NCBI GenBank assembly: GCA_039698075.1
Contig: JBDKTJ010000045.1
Location: 1 to 64,000 of the forward strand
Source: JAJFVC01 sp039698075
Lineage (GTDB): Bacteria > Planctomycetota > Planctomycetia > Pirellulales > Thermoguttaceae
DNA: 64,000 bases
Direction: 5' to 3'
Positions 7,961 through 16,737 of this stretch are shown piece by piece. Position 1 is the first letter of the stretch. Each line of letters starts with the position of its first letter. Position numbers and translations under genes: made by a program. The notes under the pieces are model-generated. The model made no database searches. It had not been told where the DNA came from and saw only the letters and a list, made by a program, of their open reading frames with translations.

Positions 7961-10336
7961 TTAACCGCCAAGCATTTCGGCCGCCAAACGGTCGATCTCC
8001 GGTTGGGCTTTTGAGATCGCGCCGGCGTGGGCTTGACGGCTCAACGCGGCCAGGGCCACGTGCCGCGGATCGTCGGGCCGAAACGGTTGCAACGGCAGCA
8101 ATTTCAGAAGACCGGGCGTCCCAAAACTCTTTCCGCCGCGAACGCTGCACGCGATGGCCAGCCGACCGATCGGCTCGCTGTTCAAACACGCGCAAAGAAA
8201 ATGGGCCTCGTCGCTCGATCGGCACGCGACCAGCACGCACGTCTCTTGCGGCACGACCGGCCGGCGGCCCAATTGCGGATCGTCGACCGATTCGACCACC
8301 GCCGCATTGATTTGCCGATCCATGCGGCGCCAAACCACTTTGATCGGCGCGACGGTGTAAGGGCCGACATTGTACATCGAATAGAACGGTCCTCGCTGCT
8401 GATAGCGACGATAGGCGGCGCGGGAACTCAGCAAGTCGCGGAACCGTTCGAGATACGCGAGCGTTTGGGGATACCGCTCGCGCATCGTCGATTCCGCCCA
8501 GCCGAGGCGGATCGCGGGGTCTTGCACCATCAACAAATGTCCGCGCGGCGCGGCGGCGTATCGCCGCACGTCGGACCATCGCAACAGCGGATACACGAGA
8601 TCGGGCTCCACGATGCACTCGATCGCCGGACAGCGACGTTTCGCCCGGCCTGCAACGTTGCGCACCCGCGCGCCGTCGGCGTTCACGTCGAGCACTTCGA
8701 CCCAATAAACGCCATTGGCCCCGCCGCTGTTGGCGCCCAAATGGGCCGCGTAGGCAATGGCGGAATCGTGCGAGGGAAGAATCGTCTCGTATCCCTCGGG
8801 CAAGACGAGCCACGGCGAGTTGGAGCGACTCGGATCCGCGGGACGAGCGAGCAGGTGGCGAGGGGCGAGGGATGAGGGGCGAGGGGCGGCGGATGCAACC
8901 TTGGTCCCCTCTCCCTTTGGGAGAGGGTTAGGGTGAGGGCCGACGTTGGAGCAAGTCGCCGCTCTCACCCCCGGCCCCGCTCCCTTTGGGAGAGGAGAGT
9001 GCATGTTTTCCCGTCCCTCGTCCCCCGTCCCTCGCCCCTCATATTCCGCCCCTCGTTCCCACTTCACATACGGCACGGGATATTTCGTCGCGGCGCCTTT
9101 TTCGAGCGCGATTGCGGCGGTCCAGTTGGCGGCGTCGAACGGCCGCAGGTCCGTCAGGTCATCCACGCGCAACACGCGAAGCGGCGGCCCGTCGTCGCCG
9201 ATCCGAAAGCGGCGAAATCCGTCGCCGGCCCCGGTCGTCTGAAAAAGCGTCTGTGTAACGACCATGCCCAATCGTCCGCCGCGGTTCAGGCAGCGATCGG
9301 CCACGGCGTACAACATCAGCATCGAGAGGTCTTTCTTGCCGCCGCCATGCCGGGCATCCTTGCCCGAAAGCGAGAACAGCCCCAATCGCTCCCAAAGCGG
9401 CTTGGTCGCCTGACGATCCGCCGCCGACAGATGGTCCCACGCGATCCAGGGCGGATTGCCGACCACAAAGTCGTAGGAGGCGGACATCGCCGCCAAGGCG
9501 TTCGGGTCGGGCGATGCGCCGAGAATCGAGTCGCCGAGATAAATGGGAATTTCGATCGGACCGGTCGGCCATCGGTCGGCCAACGCCATCAGGAGATTCG
9601 CCCGAGCCGTCAGCACCGCCAGCGGATTCAGATCGATGCCGCAAATAGGAGAGAGGGGAGAGAGGAGAGAGGAGAGATTCGCTTCACGCTCCAGGATTCT
9701 TTGCAGCGCTCGGAGCAAAAACGTGCCGGAGCCGCAGGCGGGATCGAGCAGCCGTTGGTCCATGCCGCCCGTGTAGCCGACCTGATCGAGCACGTGATCG
9801 GCCAGCCAGTCGGGCGTGTAATACTCGCCCAGCGCGTGGCGAATCGTTTTGGGAAAGATCGCCTGATACAACGGCTTGAACCAATCGCGGCCAACGTCGT
9901 CGGGCGTCGTCGGCGCGTTCCTCCAGGCGTCGGCGATCTGGTCGGTCAACCGTCGGACCGACGGCGTCGGGAACGTTCGAGGCCACGCGAACGGATCGTC
10001 CGGCAATGGATCGACCGGGCGGCCGTCCAAAAAACGATCGACCGCCGATTGAACGACCATGGCGTAATAGGTTTGCAGGGCCAGCAAGAGCCGGTCCTCT
10101 TGGCCAACGACGACCGGCGCGTCGTAACGGTCGGCCAATCGGGCCAGCGGTTTGGCGACGCGGTCGGCGGATGACCCGGCCCAATGCCCGAAAAAAGCCC
10201 GCCAATCATCCAGCACGGTCGACGGCGCGTCGATCAGCGCCTGGCCGATCGTCGTCACCGCCTGGCGGGTCAATGCGGCACGCGCGCCGAAACGCGAGAG
10301 AAGCCACTCGAACAACGGCGACGTGGAATCGGCCAT
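7961..10336 (-). CDS. N6-adenine DNA methyltransferase (Eco57I/type IIG-like)
   Basis: 791 aa. The AdoMet-binding motif DPACGSGTF is at residues 198-206 and the catalytic NPPW motif at 294-297, which defines a gamma-class N6-adenine methylase of the Eco57I/TaqI-like N6_Mtase fold. A long N-terminal region (1-160) precedes it, and the C-terminal part (510-790) resembles a target-recognition domain. No PD-(D/E)XK nuclease motif was recognised and no restriction gene is adjacent, so it may be an orphan methylase or one component of a defence system. Residues about 430-500 are a repeat-derived insertion rich in Gly, Pro, Arg and Ser. It lies 5 bases downstream of ribD, which is unusual housekeeping company for a methylase. 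Confidence 0.85.
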   Translation of the reverse strand: MADSTSPLFEWLLSRFGARAALTRQAVTTIGQALIDAPSTVLDDWRAFFGHWAGSSADRVAKPLARLADRYDAPVVVGQEDRLLLALQTYYAMVVQSAVDRFLDGRPVDPLPDDPFAWPRTFPTPSVRRLTDQIADAWRNAPTTPDDVGRDWFKPLYQAIFPKTIRHALGEYYTPDWLADHVLDQVGYTGGMDQRLLDPACGSGTFLLRALQRILEREANLSSLLSPLSPICGIDLNPLAVLTARANLLMALADRWPTGPIEIPIYLGDSILGASPDPNALAAMSASYDFVVGNPPWIAWDHLSAADRQATKPLWERLGLFSLSGKDARHGGGKKDLSMLMLYAVADRCLNRGGRLGMVVTQTLFQTTGAGDGFRRFRIGDDGPPLRVLRVDDLTDLRPFDAANWTAAIALEKGAATKYPVPYVKWERGAEYEGRGTGDEGRENMHSPLPKGAGPGVRAATCSNVGPHPNPLPKGEGTKVASAAPRPSSLAPRHLLARPADPSRSNSPWLVLPEGYETILPSHDSAIAYAAHLGANSGGANGVYWVEVLDVNADGARVRNVAGRAKRRCPAIECIVEPDLVYPLLRWSDVRRYAAAPRGHLLMVQDPAIRLGWAESTMRERYPQTLAYLERFRDLLSSRAAYRRYQQRGPFYSMYNVGPYTVAPIKVVWRRMDRQINAAVVESVDDPQLGRRPVVPQETCVLVACRSSDEAHFLCACLNSEPIGRLAIACSVRGGKSFGTPGLLKLLPLQPFRPDDPRHVALAALSRQAHAGAISKAQPEIDRLAAEMLGG
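8839..9056. repeat. Nested palindromic repeat inserted in frame in the methylase gene
   Basis: The outer arms are GAGGGGCGAGG-type tracts (about 8858-8890) and complementary CCTCGCCCCTC-type tracts (about 9010-9056). Inside them are two copies, in opposite orientation, of a unit centred on CTCCCTTTGGGAGAG (about 8909-8927 and 8979-8997), one followed by TTAGGGTGAGGG. On the minus strand the inner unit encodes GPHPNPLPKGEG, a peptide well known from mobile intergenic repeats of many bacteria. The reading frame is uninterrupted. Boundaries are by eye. Confidence 0.75.
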
Positions 10337-10341
10337 CGAAG

Positions 10342-11433
10342 TCAGTCTGCATGCGGCAATCGGGCGTACAAATACATGTCGTCGCCCACCTGCCGAATGG
10401 TCGGCGAACTCGGCCGCAACGATTCCGCCACGGCGGCGACGCCGCGACCGGCGATGGTCGTGCCAGCCCCGAACAGTTTCGGCGCGACGAAGACGTGCAC
10501 CTCATCGAGGTCGCGCGAGTCGATCAATTGGCCCAGTAATCGGCCGCCGCCCTCGACCAGCACGTTGGTCAACCGCCGCCGGCCCAGTTCGTCCCAAAGC
10601 GCGTTGAGCCGCGCGGCGTGCGTCGAACCTTCGCACGTAAAAACCTCGCAGCCGGCCTTTTCAAGCCGCGACCGATCGGCCGGCGCCGACGCGGAACCGA
10701 CGGCCACCAGCAGCGGCGTTTCGCGGGCCGTTTGCACCAGTTGGCTTTCGCTGCCCAACGACGCTTTGGTGTCGACCACCACGCGCAGCGCCACGCGCGG
10801 ACCCGGCGGCCGAGCGGTCAGCAGCGGGTCGTCGCACTGGGCCGTTTTGCGGCCCACCACGATCGCGTCGACGCGGCCTCGCAGCGCGTGCACCAGTTGA
10901 CGTGACTCCGGGCCGGAAATCCAGCGGCTTTCGCCCGCCCGCGTGGCCAGCTTGCCGTCGAGCGTCATGGCCCACTTGGCGATGATCCACGGCCGGTTGA
11001 ACCGCACGAGTTTCAAATAGGGAGCGTTTAGTTGCCGGGCCTCGGACTCCAGCAGGCCGACGTCCACCGAAACGCCGGCCGCCCGCAATTGGTCGACGCC
11101 CCCGCCTTGAACCTCAGGGAATGGGTCCAGTTGGGCCACCACGACGCGCCGCACGCCGGCGGCCAACACGGCCTGGGTGCACGGCGGCGTTTTGCCCTGA
11201 TGGCAGCACGGCTCCAAGGTGACGTAAAGCGTGGCTCCGCGGGCTCGATCGCCGGCGATCCGCAACGCTTCGATTTCGGCATGCGGACCGCCAAACCGCC
11301 GATGAAACCCCTCGCCGATGATCTCGGCCCCGTGCGCGATCACGCAGCCGACCATCGGATTCGGCTCGACGAACCCCTGGCCCGAGGCGGCCAGCTCCAA
11401 AGCCCGTCGCATGTGCCAAAGGTCAAGGTCCAT
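10342..11433 (-). CDS. ribD: Riboflavin biosynthesis deaminase/reductase
   Basis: 363 aa, the typical bifunctional length. The N-terminal deaminase has the zinc ligands in HAEIEAL and PCCHQGKTPPC. The C-terminal reductase begins near WIIAKWAMTLDGKLATRAGE and has SRWISGPESR and VEGGGRLLGQLI. It converts diaminohydroxyphosphoribosylaminopyrimidine to 5-amino-6-(5-phosphoribitylamino)uracil, two early steps in riboflavin synthesis. Start MDLDLWHMRRALELAA fits the family. No FMN riboswitch was recognised upstream and no other rib genes are present. It follows the methyltransferase/MTHFR gene by about 107 bases. Confidence 0.95.
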   Translation of the reverse strand: MDLDLWHMRRALELAASGQGFVEPNPMVGCVIAHGAEIIGEGFHRRFGGPHAEIEALRIAGDRARGATLYVTLEPCCHQGKTPPCTQAVLAAGVRRVVVAQLDPFPEVQGGGVDQLRAAGVSVDVGLLESEARQLNAPYLKLVRFNRPWIIAKWAMTLDGKLATRAGESRWISGPESRQLVHALRGRVDAIVVGRKTAQCDDPLLTARPPGPRVALRVVVDTKASLGSESQLVQTARETPLLVAVGSASAPADRSRLEKAGCEVFTCEGSTHAARLNALWDELGRRRLTNVLVEGGGRLLGQLIDSRDLDEVHVFVAPKLFGAGTTIAGRGVAAVAESLRPSSPTIRQVGDDMYLYARLPHAD

Positions 11434-11540
11434 AGGAGAAAGAGAAGTTTGAGTGGAAAGAAGACGTGGGACTTCCGCCCATGATTGTACGACAAGACGT
11501 CGCCGACCAAAAGACCCTTCGAGGAAGCCTGCCGACCGCG

Positions 11541-13370
11541 TTACTCCATCACCGCCCAGGCGGCGTCGATGTTGCCGAACGGGGCGCTGACCTGGATGCC
11601 GACGATCCGATCATGGAGCCGGGCCACCGATTCGCGGGCGATTTGGATGCCGACGGCCAGTTGGCCTTCGCGGCTCTCGACCGCCGCCATTCGCTCCATG
11701 ACCGCGTCGGGCACGACCACGCCCGGCACCTCGTTCCGCATGAACGAGGCGTTGCGATAACTGACCAGCGGCCAGACGCCCGCCAGGATCGGCACGTTGA
11801 GGTTCATCCGTTCCACGTCGTCCAGAAACCGCAGCAGGGCGTCGGGATCGAACACCGGCTGGGTGATGGCGAACTCCGCGCCCGCTTCGACCTTTTGGCG
11901 GAAACGGTCCAGTTCTCGTGCGTGATCCAGCGCGGTTGGGTCGAGTCCGACGCCGATCACCGCGAACGTGGGCGGGTCGATCGTTTGGCCGCCGAGGTCC
12001 ACGCCGCCGTTGAGGCGTCGCTGAACCGCCGCCATGCCGATCGAATCGGCGTCGAACACGCCGGTCGCGCTGGGGTAGTCGCCCAACTTGGGCGGGTCGC
12101 CGGTCACGAACAAAAGGTTCCGCACGCCGCACGCCGCGCAGGCCAGCAGGTCGGCCTGCATCCCGATCAGATTGCGATCGCGGCAACAAAAATGCAGAAT
12201 CGGTTCGATCTGCGCCTCACGCCGAATCGCCTCGGCGGTCACCAGCGGCGAGATCCGTGCGCTGGCGCGCGGACCGTCGGGGATGTTGATCGCCGAGACG
12301 CCGCGCTGTTTCAAGGTCTTCGCTTTTTCGATCGTCGCGCGCAGATCGTAGCCGCGCGGCGGCGTCAGTTCCACCGTGGTGATCCATTGGCGGGCGGCCA
12401 ATCGAGCGCCGAGCGCGGAACGCTGGGCCAACGGGGCGATCGGTTTCAACGCCACGTCGGGCTGCGCGGTCCCGGCGACGGACACCCTGGCCCGATGCAG
12501 CGGTTTGACGGCCGCGGCCACCGCGCGGATGTGGTCGGGCGTGGTGCCGCAACAGCCGCCGACGGCCGACGCGCCGAGGCCCACGTAACGCTTCGCGTAT
12601 TCGGCCAGGTACTCGGGCGAGCAGAGATAAATGCGACGATTCTCGACTTCCTTCGGCATTCCGGCGTTCGGCTGAACGATCAAGGGCAACGGGGTCGCAC
12701 GGACCGCTCGTTCCACGGCGACCAGCAGGCCGTCGGGCCCCACGCCGCAGTTCATACCCCAGGCGATCGGCATCGGCACGCCCTCGGGCATCGACGCCAG
12801 CATCCGCTCGACCGACTCGCCCGAGACGGTTTCGCCGTCCTCGGCCACGGCGAACGACAGCACGAACGGCACGTTCGGCAGGCGTCGCATCGCGGCGGCG
12901 GCGCGCTCCAACGACGCGCGATTCGGCTGCGTCTCGAACAGAATAAAATCGGCCCCGCCTTCCATCAGCCCTTCAACCTGTTCGACGACCATCGCCTCCA
13001 GCGAAACGTCGTGCGGCAAACTGCCGGGCAGCGGACCGATCGAGCCGGCCACGAACACCGGCCGATCCGCTTCGGAGGCGACTTGCCGGGCCAGCCGCGA
13101 GCCGGCTCGGACGATTTCGGGCAGTCGTTCGGCCAACGCAAACTTGGCCAGCGCGATCCGATTCGCGCCGAACGTGTTGGTGGTCAACACGTCGGCCCCC
13201 GCGTCGCGATAGTCGGCGTGAATTTGCCGGATCAGCTTCGGATCGGAGAGACAAAGCTCGTCGAAGCACCGATTGGTGAACACGTGGCGCCGATACAGCT
13301 CGGTGCCCATCGCGCCGTCGAAGACGAGTACGCCGCGACTGAGCGATTCGGTAAAGGAAGAAAAAGTCAT
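11541..13370 (-). CDS. Bifunctional homocysteine S-methyltransferase / methylenetetrahydrofolate reductase (YitJ type)
   Basis: 609 aa. Residues 1 to about 300 are a homocysteine methyltransferase with DGAMGTEL and the zinc cysteines in MNCGVGPDG and GGCCGTTPDHI. Residues about 320-609 are a MetF-type TIM barrel (VELTPPRGYD, NIPDGPRASARI, CCRDRN, NLLFVTGDPPKLGDYP, EFAITQPVFD). The fusion couples reduction of methylene-THF to methylation of homocysteine for methionine synthesis, as proposed for Bacillus YitJ. ATG 13370 is preferred over an overlapping TTG three bases upstream. The 60-base gap to pheT contains a short GGGATTTAG repeat instead of a recognisable SAM riboswitch. Confidence 0.93.
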   Translation of the reverse strand: MTFSSFTESLSRGVLVFDGAMGTELYRRHVFTNRCFDELCLSDPKLIRQIHADYRDAGADVLTTNTFGANRIALAKFALAERLPEIVRAGSRLARQVASEADRPVFVAGSIGPLPGSLPHDVSLEAMVVEQVEGLMEGGADFILFETQPNRASLERAAAAMRRLPNVPFVLSFAVAEDGETVSGESVERMLASMPEGVPMPIAWGMNCGVGPDGLLVAVERAVRATPLPLIVQPNAGMPKEVENRRIYLCSPEYLAEYAKRYVGLGASAVGGCCGTTPDHIRAVAAAVKPLHRARVSVAGTAQPDVALKPIAPLAQRSALGARLAARQWITTVELTPPRGYDLRATIEKAKTLKQRGVSAINIPDGPRASARISPLVTAEAIRREAQIEPILHFCCRDRNLIGMQADLLACAACGVRNLLFVTGDPPKLGDYPSATGVFDADSIGMAAVQRRLNGGVDLGGQTIDPPTFAVIGVGLDPTALDHARELDRFRQKVEAGAEFAITQPVFDPDALLRFLDDVERMNLNVPILAGVWPLVSYRNASFMRNEVPGVVVPDAVMERMAAVESREGQLAVGIQIARESVARLHDRIVGIQVSAPFGNIDAAWAVME

Positions 13371-13432
13371 CAAGGGATTAGAGATTTAGGGATTTAGGGA
13401 TTCGATCACAACTCTCTAAAATCTCTTCGATT

Positions 13433-15454
13433 CTAGGCCCTCAATTCCGCACTGTGCTTTTGGCGGCACGCGGCGACGATCTGATCGCGGATCGCGTCGG
13501 CTTCGGCGCTGGTGAGCGTGCCTTCGGACGAACGCAAGGCGACGGTCAGCAGCAGGCTCTTGCGGTCGGCGCCGAGCCGCTGGGCATCGCGGTACGTGTC
13601 GCGATATTCGAGCGATTCAAAGCAGGGGCCGCCGCTCTGACGGACCGTCGCGGCCACATCGGCCCAACGGACCGATTGATCCACGACCAGGTTCAGGTCG
13701 CGAGTGACCGCCGGATAGGGCGATTGCGGCGCGCAGCGGGGCACCAGGTCGGCCGCCTCGATCAGCGGCGCCACGCGAATCTCGGCCACGGTGGTCGCGC
13801 CGCGCAGATCGAACTGCTTCAGCGCCTCCGCATTCAGTTGACCGACATACCCGAACGGCTCGCCGCGAAATTGCAAACGGCAGGCGGCGCCGGGGTCCAA
13901 CACGGCGAGATCCGCGTCGTCGGCCTTCGGCAGATCCGCGATTTTCAACGCCTCGAAGATCGCCTCGATCGTGCCTTTCACCTCGTCGCAGCCGCGGCCG
14001 CTGGTGATGGCCAACATCAAGTCCTCCAGCGGCAATGCGTTCGGCCGAGGCAGGTACGCTCGGGCGATTTCAAACAGTTCGACCTCCGCGTTCGCCAGCG
14101 ACTGGTTGGTGCGTCGAGCGGCCAGCAGGCTGGGCGTCAAACTTCGGCGCAACCGATCGGCCCCTCGCAACACCGGCATTCGGCTGCACAGCGGCTCGGC
14201 GTCCGTCCAGGGGCTCATCGACTGCGACGTCCGCTCATCCACGACGCTCAACGTCATGGCCTCGTCGTAGCCGAGCGAGGTCAGCACGCGGCGGATCCGC
14301 TCCAACACCCGATCTTCGTGCCGACGCGCCGAAGGAACCATCGGAACGCCGACGTCTTCGGGAATGGCGTCGTAGCCGTGGATGCGGGCGACTTCCTCGA
14401 TCAGGTCGATTTCGCGCGACAGATCGCGCCGCCAACTTGGCGGAACGACGACGAGCGAATCTGCGGCGGTCGAAGGCTGCGGCTGGTTGCCCAGGGATAC
14501 CAAAATCTCTCGCACGCGCTCGGCGGGCACGTCGATGCCGAGGATTCGACGGATTTGCGGAAGCCGCAAGACGATCGGCTTGCGTTGCGGCGGCCGCTGG
14601 CCCACGTCGACCACGCCGGCGGCGAGCTCTCCACCGGCCAAGTCGAGAATCAGTTGGCAGCAGCGTCGGCTGGCCCAATCGAGCCCCTCGGGATCGACCC
14701 GGCGTTCGAACCGATAGGACGAATCGCTGTGCAGATTGAGTTGTCGGGCCGTGTTGCGGATCGACACGGGATCGAACTCGGCCGCCTCGATCAGGACGTC
14801 GCGGGTCTGGTCGGAAATCTCGGTCATCGCGCCGCCCATCACGCCGCCGATGGCCACGGAGTTGCGGGCGTCGCAGATCATGCACATGTCCGGGCCCAAC
14901 GGATAGGTCTTGTGGTCGATCGCCTCGATCGTTTCGCCGGATGCCGGACGTCGGACCACGATTTGGCCGCCTTGCAGCTTGCCGAAGTCGAACGTGTGCA
15001 GCGGCTGACCGCACTCCATCATTACATAGTTGCTTGTGTCCACCACGTTGTTGATCGACGCGATGCCGACGGCGGCCAGACGGCGAATCATCCACGAGGG
15101 GCTCGGGCCAATTTTGACGCCGCGAATCACCCGGGCCGTGTATCGCACGCACAAGTCGAGGCACTCGATCCGCACGTTGACCAGGCGGTCGACCGGCGCG
15201 GCCGCGTTTTCCTTGGGCGAGGCGGCGGGCAGCGTGAGCGGCTTGCCGAACAATACGGCCACTTCCCGGGCGATGCCGAGATGGCCCAGACAGTCGGGCC
15301 GATTGCTGGTCACTTCCAGATCGATGACCAGATCGCCGCCGACCTCCACGGTCGACTCGTGGTTCAAGCCCGACATCATCACGCGGCGAGTCAATTCCTC
15401 GACCGGCATGTCGAGCGGGACGTATTGTTTCAACCAGTTCCAGGAAACAAGCAT
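13433..15454 (-). CDS. pheT: Phenylalanyl-tRNA synthetase beta subunit, short form
   Basis: 673 aa, compared with roughly 800 in E. coli. The protein goes directly from MLVSWNWLKQYVPLDMPVEEL to the TSNRPDCLGHLGIAREVA segment, so the EMAP-II-like tRNA-binding insertion near the N-terminus is missing. The B3/B4 editing region, the B5 domain, the catalytic-like core and a C-terminal ferredoxin-fold anticodon-binding domain (YPAVTRDLNLVVD to the end) are present. It forms an alpha2beta2 enzyme with PheS. It is transcribed after pheS, with 92 bases between them occupied by a hairpin repeat. Confidence 0.95.
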   Translation of the reverse strand: MLVSWNWLKQYVPLDMPVEELTRRVMMSGLNHESTVEVGGDLVIDLEVTSNRPDCLGHLGIAREVAVLFGKPLTLPAASPKENAAAPVDRLVNVRIECLDLCVRYTARVIRGVKIGPSPSWMIRRLAAVGIASINNVVDTSNYVMMECGQPLHTFDFGKLQGGQIVVRRPASGETIEAIDHKTYPLGPDMCMICDARNSVAIGGVMGGAMTEISDQTRDVLIEAAEFDPVSIRNTARQLNLHSDSSYRFERRVDPEGLDWASRRCCQLILDLAGGELAAGVVDVGQRPPQRKPIVLRLPQIRRILGIDVPAERVREILVSLGNQPQPSTAADSLVVVPPSWRRDLSREIDLIEEVARIHGYDAIPEDVGVPMVPSARRHEDRVLERIRRVLTSLGYDEAMTLSVVDERTSQSMSPWTDAEPLCSRMPVLRGADRLRRSLTPSLLAARRTNQSLANAEVELFEIARAYLPRPNALPLEDLMLAITSGRGCDEVKGTIEAIFEALKIADLPKADDADLAVLDPGAACRLQFRGEPFGYVGQLNAEALKQFDLRGATTVAEIRVAPLIEAADLVPRCAPQSPYPAVTRDLNLVVDQSVRWADVAATVRQSGGPCFESLEYRDTYRDAQRLGADRKSLLLTVALRSSEGTLTSAEADAIRDQIVAACRQKHSAELRA

Positions 15455-15461
15455 GATGAAA

Positions 15462-15533
15462 GGGATTGGGGATTAGGGATTAGAAATTAGGGAAAAGGCT
15501 CGATGCCGTCTTTCTAATCCCTAATCCCCAACC
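15462..15533. repeat. Hairpin repeat between pheS and pheT
   Basis: TTGGGGATTAGGGATTAGAAA arms, given as 15466-15486 and its exact complement at 15511-15531, form a perfect 21-base stem with a 24-base loop. Related unpaired GGGATTAG/GGGATTTAG tracts occur at 13372-13405 and 49043-49075. It may be a small mobile palindrome and may also affect the pheS/pheT mRNA. Confidence 0.7.
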
Positions 15534-15546
15534 GCTAATCGCTTCG

Positions 15547-16611
15547 TTAAAATTGCCTTAAAAATCGCACGTCATTTTTATAAAGCTCGCGGATGTCAGC
15601 GATCTGATGCCGCCGGGCGCAGATGCGCTCGATGCCCAGGCCGAACGCGAAGCCGGAGTATTCCTCGGGATCGTAGCCGACGGCCCTCAACACGTTTGGG
15701 TCGACCATGCCGGCCCCGCCCATCTCCATCCAACCGCCTTGCCAACTCATGTCCACCTCCACGCTCGGTTCGGTGAACGGGAAGAAGGACGGGCGGAACC
15801 GAATGTGGACGTCCGGGTCGAACGCGCTGCGGGCGAACAGCCGGAGCGTGCTCTTGAGGTCGGCCATTGTGACGCCGCGGTCGATCAACAGCCCTTCAAT
15901 TTGATGGAACATCGGATAGTGGGTCGCGTCGGCCGTGTCGGGCCGATAGACCCGGCCGCACGAAATGATTCGCACCGGCGGGCGCATTTTCTCCATCGTG
16001 CGGATCTGCACCGTGCTGGTCTGGCTGCGAAGCAAAAGCGTGGAGAGCGGCGGCTTGGCCGTTTTTTCTCCCGGCCCTCGCCCCTCGCCGCTCGTTCCCG
16101 CGTTTTGGGGTTCGAGATAAAAATTTTCGAGCGGATCGCGGGCGGGGTGTTCCGACGGGATGTTCAGGGCGTCGAAATTGTGCCAGGGATCTTCCACCTC
16201 GGGCCCCTCGACGGCCGTGAACCCGAGCCGGCCCATGATCTCTTTCAATTCGTCGATCGTTTGCGTGATCGGATGCAGACGGCCCAATCGCGGATGGACG
16301 CCGGGCGTGGTCGGGTCGAACTGCCGCGACTGGGTCTTGGGGCGGACCGCGGCGGCCATTTGGGCGACGGCCTGTTGGTGGGCCGACTCGATCGCCTGCT
16401 TGACTTCGTTAAAACGCTTGCCGGCCGCCGGCTTGTCGGTTTTGTCCACTTGCCCGAGGCCTTTTTGGACGGACTTCAGCCGACCGCTTTTGGCGCCGAG
16501 GAACTCGACGCGGGCCGATTCGAGAGCCGCCGGGTCGCCGGCCGCCGCGAACGCCGACGTCGCATCACGCACCAACACGTCCAAGTCCGACAAGAAATCA
16601 GCAAGCGACAT
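15547..16611 (-). CDS. pheS: Phenylalanyl-tRNA synthetase alpha subunit
   Basis: 354 aa. It has an N-terminal coiled coil that contacts tRNA, then class II motifs: GFTAVEGPEVEDPWHNFDALN, motif 2 around RTMEKMRPPVRIISCGRVYRPDTAD, FRPSFFPFTEPSVEVDM, and motif 3 GFAFGLGIERICARRHQIADIRELY. It activates phenylalanine and charges tRNA-Phe together with PheT. Between FYLEPQ and LLLRSQTSTVQIRTM there are about 22 extra residues of Gly/Ser/Lys-rich sequence encoded by a repeat-like tract at 16045-16115. In relatives these segments normally abut, so this looks like a recent in-frame insertion. Confidence 0.95.
   Translation of the reverse strand: MSLADFLSDLDVLVRDATSAFAAAGDPAALESARVEFLGAKSGRLKSVQKGLGQVDKTDKPAAGKRFNEVKQAIESAHQQAVAQMAAAVRPKTQSRQFDPTTPGVHPRLGRLHPITQTIDELKEIMGRLGFTAVEGPEVEDPWHNFDALNIPSEHPARDPLENFYLEPQNAGTSGEGRGPGEKTAKPPLSTLLLRSQTSTVQIRTMEKMRPPVRIISCGRVYRPDTADATHYPMFHQIEGLLIDRGVTMADLKSTLRLFARSAFDPDVHIRFRPSFFPFTEPSVEVDMSWQGGWMEMGGAGMVDPNVLRAVGYDPEEYSGFAFGLGIERICARRHQIADIRELYKNDVRFLRQF
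16045..16115. repeat. Repeat-derived insertion within pheS
   Basis: The tract CCCGGCCCTCGCCCCTCGCC and its continuation resemble the C-rich arms of the repeat in the methylase gene (9010-9056). It encodes about 22 Gly/Ser/Lys-rich residues that interrupt a normally continuous conserved region of PheS. The frame is maintained. Only one arm is visible, so this may be a remnant. Confidence 0.45.
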
Positions 16612-16737
16612 GACAACACTCTAAATAAAACCGCGGAAAACAGAAAGTGCTGCAAAATCAAACGCTATGCAATCGTCGGCGGTCTGCGCCCGCCGCCACT
16701 TTCGCACTTATGTGGACTTATTGAGAGATAAAAAACA

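Noticed and set aside
7961..10336. Describing the methylase locus as a complete defence island
   Set aside because: Flanked by ribD and mscL, with no nuclease, helicase or other defence gene in the neighbourhood.
11434..11540. FMN or SAM riboswitch between ribD and the methyltransferase/MTHFR gene or upstream of either
   Set aside because: The gaps are too short and lack the conserved RFN or SAM-box cores.
13454..15490. Long open frame opposite pheT
   Set aside because: It mirrors the pheT coding strand. Its sequence has no recognisable motif and is a by-product of high GC. The same reasoning removed long opposite-strand frames over aroDE, the methyltransferase/MTHFR and glgP genes.
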